This document shows, one piece after another, positions 1 to 9,432 of a stretch of 64,000 nt of DNA. Each line of letters opens with the position of its first letter. Within the stretch, counting starts at the first letter, position 1. Location: the NCBI GenBank assembly GCA_001592805.2, contig CP051142.1:1612001-1676000 (forward strand), in the 5' to 3' direction. Made by a program: the position numbers and the translations under genes. Below the pieces are notes generated by a model. The model had not been told where the DNA came from and ran no database searches. It saw only the letters and a list, made by a program, of their open reading frames with translations. Source of the DNA: Peltaster fructicola (lineage: Eukaryota > Ascomycota > Dothideomycetes).

Positions 1-127
1 CAGCTCAGCGACGTGCAGGCAACGCAGCCGTTTGTAGGCAAAGGGAGCTGCAGCATTCGTGCGTAGCATGCTAGCTCGTAGCAGCAGGGACATATGCGTG
101 AAATTTCAATGCTTCGCCAATGAAAAC

Positions 128-211
128 TCTCCTTAGCTCATCTGGAAGAGCGTGGGACTGTAATGGATTGTAGACCATCCCGAGGCACTGGGTTCGATCC
201 CCAGAGGGAGA
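128..211 (+). tRNA. tRNA-Tyr (GTA) with 13-nt intron
   Basis: The anticodon GTA lies at 160-162. The anticodon stem TGGGA (153-157) pairs with TCCCG (178-182) only if a 13-nt intron at 164-176 is removed, which places the intron one base 3' of the anticodon, the standard eukaryotic position. The T arm CTGGG-TTCGATC-CCCAG is perfect and provides the B box. The acceptor strand TCTCCTT (128-134) pairs with AGGGAGA (205-211), with one T-G pair. One oddity: with that acceptor register only a single base separates the acceptor from the D stem, where two are normal. Either one position is missing or the stem is offset. Tyrosine tRNAs in fungi usually carry an intron, which supports the call. Confidence 0.85.
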
Positions 212-212
212 T

Positions 213-640
213 TTGCTTTTGAGCTCTGCCGAGAGCTTTTCTCTTTTCTCGTCGACGGCATTCCAACGGCTGTAGGTTCATTGTTGATTGATTCGAGCCC
301 ACGGCAGTCCCAAGCAGTGAAACGATCTCAAATGGTCTTTCGGATCAGGTGCTCGAGTGCTCGAGTGTGTTGAAGAGCGGGAGCCATGCAGTGGTCTGAT
401 ACCATAAGGGTATGGGGTCCAGAGGTGATTCAACGACAATCAACAGTCTTTTCAACGATTCTCCTGAGTCTGCCAAACGACTAGATTGTTAAATAAGGAC
501 TTACGGCCAGAGCTCATCAAATCTGCCTGTGACAGTTGGGAGGTGTCCTCTCCCTTCGAGACGGCCTGTAGCTGGTCTCAAGCAATTCAACATGAAGAGG
601 CAGGTATTACATGGCTAGGTCGGGGAAACACGAGTCAATC
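213..640. other. Intergenic, no gene seen
   Basis: There is no convincing coding frame. A short direct repeat of GTGCTCGA units lies near 350-368. Nothing else stands out. Confidence 0.4.
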
Positions 641-2870
641 GCGAGAACTCCTCAAGTTGGTTTCACCATCTCCACGCTCCCTCCTCTGGTCACACAGCTC
701 GGTGTATCGCCAGGTGATTCAGCTCCTCCAAGATTGGACTCGACGTGGCTAGTCATTCTTCTGGCCAGTCTCCTCGTCGGCCACTCGGGACTACTATGTT
801 GTATTACCTCTACAGTATGCCGTGGACTGAGCTTGCTCGTCAGCATTGGAGCCTTTCTGTCGAACATCTTCGAGACAAGCTGGAGCGTTGAGCCACAGAT
901 TGATGTGCATGTCGCCACCAGACATCCTGGATTGTGTTTCACCACTCGCAATCAACGACCAACCGGCGTAGAGTATTCCCTTGCTGTTGCATGTGTCGGT
1001 CGATCTCCGCAAGTGCAAGAGTGAGCAAGATGTTTCTCCGGAAAGTATGATCTGTTCTGCAGCATCAACACAACGACCCGGTCAACGAAGATGACCTCTC
1101 CCGACAACCTTACCGTATTGGCACGGTAATGAAGATCCACCTCGCTAGGGTAGATGTGAACGGCAACGTCCAGGCGTCCGGTGGGTGTACGTGCACATGC
1201 ATTCGATGGTCCTGGTTGTGTCTCATACCGCATTACGGTGACTTGCAACAGTATACTTGCCGTGCGATCTGACGACGGCTGCCATCACGCTCTCCGCCGT
1301 GTCCAACGCCCGGCATGTTCGCCAAAACGATTCTACTGCACTTTCATGGCGGTTTTCGTAAGTATTAAGCCGTGATATTAACCGGACATACAGCGGTAGT
1401 ATAGTATGGGTAATGGCTGTCAATCTTCGTCGTGAGCCTCCGCACAGCGTGCCAGCGAACGCCACAGCAAGGCTCTGATTACCCAGGATTCGCCATCAGG
1501 CGTAGTCATCCTGTCATATACCGCCCTGGTCTCTTCGCGTGCGATTTGGTACACCTCGAATATGCCAGCGCGCAGCATCGGTTCGCCAATCTGAGGAATT
1601 GCATGACCATTGGTAAGTCCGTTTGGTTGCGAGGTTGCAGCGAAGAGTCTGCGTGCCACGAGCATCGCTTGCACCTGACCATATCAGCCAAGGCGCCGGG
1701 AGAGGAAGTCTTGCGAACCTGCATGAGTGCGAAGAGCCTTTCATTTGCTGGGTCACCACGTGTGAAGCCGCACGCTTGGAATATCGTTTGATCGGTGATG
1801 GTGTCCATGAGCTGGAGTGTCTGCAAGTCGCATTGCAATACGATTGTGGCCCAACATACATATATGAGCCGCATATGCCATGCATGACTATCGGGTACGT
1901 TGACGGCAGCGCCAGACTATCTGCACAGTGCAGCTCGAGCCTTCAAAGTGAGTACCCGGGATATCCTGGCTATGCCGGTCGTGGCACGGTCTGGCCGCGC
2001 ATGGCTATCAGAGGACCAAATGTTGTGGTCATTTTGTGATCAAGCAGATGGAAGACGATCTCATGTTTGAGCCACATCGCTTGAACTTGTATGCCATAGA
2101 CGCTATTTGATGTTCTGTGGCCAATCATTCTGTAATTCGTCGGACCTCCGCGCCGTGTGAGACGTGACCGCTGGTTTGATCACCATAGACAACTTCCCGC
2201 GTGGCGCATGAGGATGTTCTAGACCAATCCTACGACTGTTCCAGAACAATCTTTGTAGGTCAGGCATCTAGAGCGGTCGATATAGAAATGTGCAAACACT
2301 CCATCGATCAAAAACGTCGCTATCCCATCCTGGTCGCACAGAGAAGACGCTTGACAGCCTCGACATCGATGAGCTGGCGCGACGCGCAAGCTGGCAGAAG
2401 AGAACCTGGTGTTTTAGTCATAGATGCACATGATTGCACTCGATCATCAAGGCGCGGCTTGTAGATCGAGGACCCACGGCCACAGCGAAGGGCCATCGGT
2501 CTTGTCAGGTGACACACAAACGCTGAGCAGCGGCCGAGAAAGCGCCGTTGTCGATGTCGAGTTCTTGACCTTGCTGCACATGACGTCCGATATCAATGCA
2601 GAAGGAGGCTGAATGACCGTTGTCGAGTTTAAATATAGGCGATCGGTCGTCCATAGGGACGTGCAGCTTGTATCTTAGTCCCTGTAACACAATAGGACGG
2701 CGCCTGTATAGCGTTAGCTGATCCTGCTTCTATAGGGCTGATTCTCGATGTGGTGCTGAGCTTTCTAGCGTACCCAGCTTTCGAACGCTGCTTTGAAGCA
2801 GCCACACGGTCCGATGTGGTGTCTTTCAAGCCTCGAGACCGCTTTTACGAGCTCGTTATAACTTATCAGA
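640..2870 (-). pseudogene. Broken or unrecognised coding-like stretch
   Basis: Several minus-strand segments have the amino-acid texture of real protein but do not join into one open frame. They lie roughly at 2865-2765, 2691-2508, 2415-2320, 1830-1685, 1675-1426, 1349-1225, 1190-1030 and 1023-940. Near 1680 two good segments in different frames abut, as if one base were lost. Other boundaries carry plausible splice sites: GTACGC with a CTAAC branch near 2765-2700, and GTATGT near 1395 followed by GCAG near 1345. Stops remain between the other pieces. I cannot assign a family. It could be a decayed host gene, a lineage-specific gene with many introns, or two small genes. Confidence 0.3.
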
Positions 2871-3084
2871 AAGCTGTCAGGATTCGCGTGCATCACCGTA
2901 TGCACTCATCTGAGTGTGAGCTCGAAAGCAGGAGAAATTGTCATCCGTGTCCGAAAGGACAAGGGCGGGAAGAATGTAGAAGGTGGTAGGTGTGTCATGC
3001 ATAGCGGCGCAGCCCAGCCGCGAAGCAACAATCTGGAAGACAAGTGTATGTGACCAGTCTCACGACACAGCATCAGACCCGCCC

Positions 3085-3090
3085 TATAAG
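3085..3090 (+). promoter_or_regulatory. Possible TATA box
   Basis: A TATAAG hexamer lies about 95 bp upstream of the spliced ATG of the small gene at 3182. This spacing suits a fungal TATA element. It is a motif match only. Confidence 0.35.
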
Positions 3091-3181
3091 AGTAAGTGAA
3101 TGCTCCTCATCTATTTCGCCCCATCTCCAACAGAACCAAGCTCTTCACATCAAGTCGATCAAGCCCCAAGAGATCAGAAGG

Positions 3182-3409
3182 ATGTAAGTTGAGATATCAA
3201 ACAACTGTTCGAGACTGACCAGCAGGTGTTATGTCGTCCTCACCGTCTACGCTACGTGTGGGCATACCGTCATCAGTCGGCGTATGTGCTCAGTAGCGCA
3301 ACAACGCTCGCCGTCGACAGCCTGCGTAGCAGCTCATGAACCAATCGCTGAGACAGTGGAAACCAGTTGTGGCCCATGTCCAGACTCAGACGGACATCGA
3401 GTGGCTTGA
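3182..3409 (+). CDS. Small Cys-containing fungal protein; ATG split by intron
   Basis: A two-exon model gives a 61-residue protein. Exon 1 contributes only the bases AT (3182-3183). An intron of 42 nt (3184-3225) starts GTAAGT, has a CTGAC branch and ends CAGCAG. Exon 2 begins with the G that completes the start codon. The product begins MCYVVLTVYATCGH and carries further cysteines near its end (TSCGPCPDS). Small proteins that start MCxx and continue with a cysteine-glycine-histidine motif are common in filamentous ascomycetes, but I know no function for them. The stop is TGA at 3407; the same frame stays open for about 34 more codons to 3512, so the annotated end could be premature. A TATA-like motif lies upstream. 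Confidence 0.5.
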
Positions 3410-4041
3410 TGCAGTGACAGCGAGGATCATCGTCCAACAGCTGAGGTCGAGATTGCAGGCGTGAGAAGGAGGAAGGATGTTGTTACTCGGAGTGTACTTT
3501 CTGCTCAATTGTAAGGACAGACAGACAATGAGTTATGGTCTTGATCGCTCAGCCGTGAGGTCTTCGGTGCGTTCAGTGCTATCACGGCACTCGAGCACGA
3601 TGCCGGTGTCAGTGTCAAGGGCGTTCTCTAGCACCTGTTTCTTTCATCGATGGAGACCTGGTCACAGCAACAACCTCGACGAGACAAGTTCTGTTGCGTA
3701 TTGTGAGGTACCAGCATAAGCTCAAGTGCATGAGAAAAGGTCAAGATTGCAAGGTCGAGGCATGACGATGCAACATGATAAGCATATGTTCCTCAATCGC
3801 GACATGAGATGTAGCAGCCGGCCCTTGTGAAGCTAGGACCCAAACGCGTGTTGTCTCTTCGCGTCTTCGCGCGGCGCAAAATGACATCATGACATCCGTC
3901 CGCGTACATTCAAGTTGATACATTCACTGAAGGCTTCGCGCTGCTTGACTGTTGATCTCCATCTACGCCAGCAGCGAACCATGCACAGCGTCTCCCTCAT
4001 AGTGGATAGCAGTCCGCTATCGTACATCTAGACTGCGGACA
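3410..4041. other. Intergenic, no gene seen
   Basis: Only short chance frames are present. No RNA gene or repeat is apparent. Confidence 0.4.
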
Positions 4042-4323
4042 CTACAGCTCTACAACTTGCAGGGTGCGCTCAGGTGCTATCCAGACATTGTGCTTCAGCT
4101 CGCCCGGGCAGAACGGACGACTCCTAAGCACAGCAGAACTGTTTGAGCACATACCGTCTTTGGAGAGAAAGCTGGGCGATGAGTGCCTCGACGGCTGAGG
4201 CTGATCTGACACCAAGACGGACACATCATGCAGTTCTGTGCTGCACCAACCGTCTTGACAAGACACTGTGATACACAAAGTAAGCGCTTCTTATATTCAC
4301 AGCTCACTTGAAAGGCGGAGCAT
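4042..4323 (-). CDS. Doubtful small two-exon gene
   Basis: An ATG at 4323 opens a short exon (4323-4308). A good 42-nt intron follows (4307-4266; GTGAGC, TTAC-rich branch region, CACAG), then an exon running to a TAG at 4042. The predicted protein of about 79 residues starts MLRLSMSCQDGWC and has several cysteines, but I recognise no family. The intron signals are the main support. The same DNA also reads through in another frame, so this may be chance. Confidence 0.22.
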
Positions 4324-4538
4324 CAGACTATCTGGCTCAGACGATTCTACCACGTCATGACAACAGGACTGTTCGATACGAGCATCATCTTGCTTTCGAA
4401 TCACATCCACGAACTGCCTCAACCAGCCTGTGGACTAGTCGAAGGACCAGTACAGCCAAACCCTCCTCACAATCTGCTTGTGAGCATGTTACTGTCACTG
4501 GGCTCGCCCTGAGCTGCATCCATACCCTGTCTGAACCT

Positions 4539-6948
4539 TCATCCCGACTCTTGCTGCCGTTTCTTTTCACGAATAGCAAGCTGCGCACTCTCCTTTCTCG
4601 CCCGCTCCTTCTGATACTCCTCGAAGCTTGAAATTGCCCATTCACGGTCCTGATGCAGGCCCTCTAGCGCCAGCAGGAATCCGGTGTACCAGTGCTTCAG
4701 TTCGTTAGGCCACCACGCTCGCACCTTCAAACCTGTCTTGCGCCACTTCATAATCATCCAGAGTAGTACAAGGAGGACAATAGGGCCATAGCCGCCGATC
4801 AAAGCGGCCGCTGCAGCAGCATGTTTGTCCTCCCAGATCGATCGATTCCATATCGGAGAGCCGCCAGCGACGAGGATGAGAAGGCAGCCAAGAATGGCGA
4901 GGTACGCTACCCACGGCTGGCCTCTAGAGACCCAAGGATATTCGGAGCCGTCCACAGTCCGCGACCTGAGCAGGTATTGGAAGTCTCGCTGCTCTTCAAT
5001 CTCCGATTGGAACTTCTTGGCACTGTATACGCTGGTCAGCCTGTGCCTGTGAACATGAGTCTATGCTTACTAGTGCCTGAAATTGATGAATGCAAGGCAG
5101 GAGAATGTCCAAACGATTACAACAAAAACTGAGGCCATAGTCTGAAGGGTGGACAGCACCTGATGGGTTAGCAAGCCATTGCAGGGTATGCCGGTGGGTA
5201 TGTATTGCTCACCAAGTTTGCACGAGTAGGATCATTCAGCCACTTTGACAAGTATGGCATCCAGAAGAACAAGACGAAACTGACCAGAGCTGCAGTAAAA
5301 GGAGTCTTGGTGCTATCGTTCGTATGAGCGAGCCAGCCGAAGAGTCGATCCTTTGTGCTCCTGCCTTGATGAGCACGTTGACCGGGTCGATCGGCGTACG
5401 GAGAAGCCAGACCATAGAGCACTCTTGAAGCCACATACAAAGCTGTGTTGGCAGCGCTCCAGGCTGTGAATGCGAAAAAGGCGGTAAACATCTTTCCCAG
5501 CCAGACTGTATTGGTCGTCCGCCCGCCATTCACAGCAGCGATAATGAACGGAGAGGCTTGTGTATTGTTCTTCAGACTGTCGCCTGTCACACCAGTTGTT
5601 ATGCTGGCCGCTAGATCTCGTCCAGACAGCCATGAGAGACCAGGTAGAGCTGAGTCGTAACTTGGGACGTCCAAAGCCACGAGCAAGCCAGCAATGAAGT
5701 AGACTATTGCTGTCAAGGCCGGCAGGAAAGCGACAGACGTCTTCAAGGCAGCATTTGCAGGTGAGTCCGATCTTCTGCCTGTGCCAACCTTCAATATGGA
5801 CTCGGTAGCCAAGATAGCAGGGATCTCGACGCCGATAAATGAATACGTGCATGTGGACAAGGCCATTCTGTCGCTCACATCAGCAAGGTGTCCAATATGA
5901 TGAACGTCTTGGCGTACAAGAATGCCACACCACTGTCGGCGAGCCCAGGATGGGCAACAAAGGTTTGGCTGGGGTCTGAGAAGTCTGCTCTCAGTTAGCA
6001 TGATTCAATTCTCTGGCTGCAGATGTCTTCGTACAGCTTGCACCTGGTCCAGGTTGTCCAGCAACTGGAGTGACATCAGCGAGGTCTTATGGAAGCGACG
6101 ATACTCGATGCCACGGACAATTGATATTGAGCACGATCATGAATATGATCACGATGGCGACGAGCAAGACCTTCAATGAACCACCAATGACTTCAAGCCA
6201 TCCATATATCTTGAAGTGTATCAGTCAGCCGGCTCGAGTGCAGATCAGGGCTGACATGCCTTGACAGGGAGATAGTTCAGGGCGAGAAGGACAAATTGTG
6301 GCAGGATGTATAGAAGGAAGATCTGTCCTACATCGACATTGGTAGGTTGGTCGAAGAAGAACGCTCCTTCCTGTGAAGCAGCCGTGATCAATGCTTGGAA
6401 TGATACGGCCCAGGCAAACCTATGCTAGGTCAGCATCACCCGTAGGACGTTCCAGGCAGTACGCTCACCAATAAGCAAGGCCAACAATCTGGCCAAGTTC
6501 CTCGTCGACGAAAGCTCCGACGAAGCGGAAGAGAGCATTTGGTATGGGCCAGATACAGATCATCTCGCCAATGCACTGCATGACCATCACTGCCAATGCT
6601 CCGTTCAAGGCAAATGCCGTCACAGTAGCCCCTGGACCAGCTGTCTTGAGCATACTGCCGCTCCCTGTATAAAGACCGGCACCCAGAACTCCGCTGATTG
6701 TAATGAACTGTTCAATATGTCAGTCACGCAAACTCGCTTATGCTGTGAGCCTACGATGATGTGGTAGTCACGCAAGTCACGTCTGGGCTTGTCAGTATGT
6801 CATCGAGATGCTGAACAATGGCCTACCTGACTTCAATCTTTCCTCGTCCTACATTTGTCTCAGCGACTGGGCCTAGCTGCTCCGATGAAGAGTCAACACT
6901 CTGCTCGTTCCCACTTGGGCGCTGTTCCATCTCGAGTTCCTCGAGCAT
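4539..6948 (-). CDS. Amino-acid permease, APC superfamily
   Basis: A ten-exon model sums to 654 residues in one frame. Exons: 6948-6827, 6782-6755, 6707-6469, 6419-6260, 6209-6119, 6064-6044, 5984-5918, 5867-5213, 5159-5071 and 5031-4539. The product is a polytopic plasma-membrane transporter of the yeast amino-acid permease type. A hydrophilic N-terminus is followed by a first helix of the form FITISGVLGAGLYTGSG, the conserved ICIWPIPNALFRF region, a helix with YSFIGVEIPAILATE, and a hydrophilic tail rich in Lys/Glu. The substrate cannot be told from sequence. The fourth intron is GC-AG and exon 6 is only 21 nt. Apparent frame breaks near 5870 and 6110 vanish with this splicing, so the gene looks intact. 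The start at 6948 is the first ATG after an in-frame stop. Confidence 0.85.
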
Positions 6949-7274
6949 GTTACCAAACTTTGTCAAGACAGGATGAGGGGAGGGTGCGAGGAGAGTGACA
7001 GCCTGAGGTCTTGCTGTCAAGAGACTTTATCATGGTCAGGCTGAGAATAGGCCTGTTCGGAGGTGCAGAAGGCGATGCACGCCCTTCGAAGCTTCAGGAG
7101 CACTGATACTCATGTCCATATGCAGGCTGCAAGCCACCAAAAGCTGTATGTCTTTCTGGCTGCGAGCATATTCACCGCCCGCTAGAGGGCCGCCCGGTGT
7201 GCGTATTCGACACAACACTGCCACAGAGGCCGCTGCGCTTATCAATTCGACGAGGATTATAATTCTCGACAAAA

Positions 7275-7656
7275 ATGTCGGCCACTGTTCAGAATGTGCG
7301 TAATACGCGCCGCGTTGAGGTGACAGGCGCCGATTACATCGATGAAGACCGTCTTGTAGCGCGTTTGCAGCTCAAGTGTGAGCGGTCCTGGTGGTCGAAG
7401 TTTGAGATTGAGGTGAGCATTGCAGAAGTGACTAGCAGGTCTGTGAGCTCAGTTGGGCAGTTTAGAGATGGCCTCTGCTACTTTACGCTCCCAGCCGGCG
7501 TGCAGTGGACTGAGGTGAGTGACAATGCTGCCAGAGTAAGCAGATAGCTAATCAGCAGACAGGATGATCTCCAGTGAGTGACAGTGCCGTGGGTGTGTTG
7601 TCATCTCCTGTCTGACCCATGACAGAGCGAGCCTCGTAGCAGGCACGATTACTTAG
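7275..7656 (+). CDS. Small hypothetical gene, four exons
   Basis: An ATG at 7275 in an AAAAATG context begins MSATVQNVRNTRRVEV. Exons at 7275-7412, 7461-7514, 7563-7573 and 7626-7656 give a single 77-residue frame. Introns are 48-52 nt with GTGAGC or GTGAGT donors and CAG acceptors. The third exon is only 11 nt. I recognise no domain. It lies between the permease, whose promoter it may share (about 325 bp apart, divergent), and the CorA-like gene on the same strand. It could instead be 5' exons of that downstream gene, though the TAG at 7654 argues against this. Confidence 0.4.
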
Positions 7657-7834
7657 CCTGGCGTCTGCCAATGCTGTGCAATGGCTGAGTGATCGGCCTC
7701 CTGCATTGGCCCAATGCTTGTAACAGCAGGCCACACTGCCGGTGGTCGTTATAGTAGCTAGGCTGTATCCTTGGTAGCATTCGTCGTGGAGTATACTCAT
7801 CATCCTCGTTCTTCGCGTCCACGTAGCTCGATTC

Positions 7835-9393
7835 ATGGATACAGAAATGATTACCTTGGCGCCTAGCACACTCCCGACTGATGGAGCAGTGCTGCCGGCA
7901 TCGTCACAGCAATACGTCAAAGTCTTTGAAACGAGTCTCGACACTGCACAAGTTGGTTGTAAGTGTAGAGGAATGATGGGTTTTGGCGAAGTTCTGATTT
8001 GGCTCAAGTTGTGTCGACAGCACAGACATTCAGAGACGCTCCTTCCTTCGTCTCGTGGCTATCGTCAAACAGACTGCGACAGCCTCGCATTCGTCTATAG
8101 TAAGCCTTCCGATCCTTCTGCACCTCACAGACTGATCGCAAAGCTCGATATGCCAGACGTATTCATGGACACGGCTCAACATCTGCGAAGAATCGCTACA
8201 AGCCATCCTGGATGAGCACGACGTCTCCTCGGACTTCATAGACATCGTAAGCTGCTTTCATGAGAAGTCAGGTCGTCAAGAAGAGATCTCGAATGCACCT
8301 GCTTTTGTGAGGCAGGACGGACGAGTACTCGGTGAGTGGTATACATCCTCCAACATAAAACATAGCTGACACGGTTAGAGTATGCCTACATCACAAAGTA
8401 CTGCGAGTATGCCAAGGTCCGGCAGGAGGGTAGCTGGCGTGTCAGGCAGTCAGCATTGTATCAGCGCTATGACTTCGTAAACGACCAGCTGATCTGCATA
8501 CTACTGAGCCCACATCGAGAGTCTTATGGCGAGCAAGCCTTGGAACGATTGGTGGCCGGCGTGAAGACAATCGATGAGCTACGTCGAAGCTACTTCAACC
8601 TCGATAAGCAATTGCTCGATGCATACTTGCCCCATTGGAGAGCATACTGTCGTAAGCTAGAGCAGGATATAGAGACTCTGGTAAGAGAGCATAGTGCGGT
8701 GTGTATGAGCAGTGCTGACATTTCGATACAGTCCAACAGCATTATGGGCGCCCAACGTGAGTTGAACGTCAGTTCCTCATACGTCAAAGACCTGTATGTG
8801 CTCAAGGGCCAGCTCATTCGATTACCGACGATCTTTGAACATGTCCAAGCATCGCTGCTGGCCCTGGATGACATTGCGATGGTTGCAGAAGACGAGCAGA
8901 TTCATGGAGCAACCGTACGAGACCATACAAGGTACCTAACTCGAACTCGGACACGGGTTGCGAACTGGCATGCTACCAGTCGATACCTCGTACAGAAGCA
9001 TGACAACCTGTCGTCCTTCCTCGACAACACCATCATCGTCCAACAGAACACAAGAATCGGAGACTTGTCCAGAACGACAGCCGAGGATTCAGGTGATGTC
9101 CGTGTGATCACTGCCATCGCACTTCTGTTTCTGCCACTGACCACTGTCGCCGTGAGTGTCACCGTCGCTTCGATAAGCTGTTGACTGATCAAGATTCATA
9201 GACTGTGCTTGCGATGCCGTTGTTCAAGACAGATGAAGCCTCAGGGGACTTTGTCGCTTCTCCGTACATCTGGGTGTATTTCGCGGCAGCTCTGCCATTG
9301 ACGTTAGTGACAGTAGCATACTGGCGGTTCGAGAACTGGCGTCTGCAACGCCGACGTCTGGAATACCTTGGCGATGGTGTCTCCAAGGTATAG
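7835..9393 (+). CDS. Fungal CorA-like membrane protein
   Basis: Exons 7835-7958, 8021-8099, 8144-8331, 8379-8680, 8732-9151 and 9202-9393 sum to 434 residues. The layout matches the large fungal family of CorA-like proteins: a soluble N-terminal region containing SICQTYSWTRLNI, a long helical middle with an HxxTRYLTRTRTRVANW-type segment, then two C-terminal transmembrane helices (VITAIALLFLPLTTVA and YIWVYFAAALPLTLVTVAYW). The GMN loop that selects magnesium in true CorA channels is absent between the helices, so metal transport should not be assumed. One intron (8681-8731, 51 nt) is in phase and lacks stops, so it would read through as protein. The next gene, on the opposite strand, ends 40 bp away. 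Confidence 0.75.
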
Positions 9394-9432
9394 GAGTTAA
9401 AAGATACATATGCTTGTAGAGATAGCGGTCGG

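Noticed and set aside
5868-5878. An 11-nt GT...AG segment that looked like a micro-intron or frameshift in the permease
   Set aside because: A normal 50-nt intron at 5868-5917 explains the frame without it.
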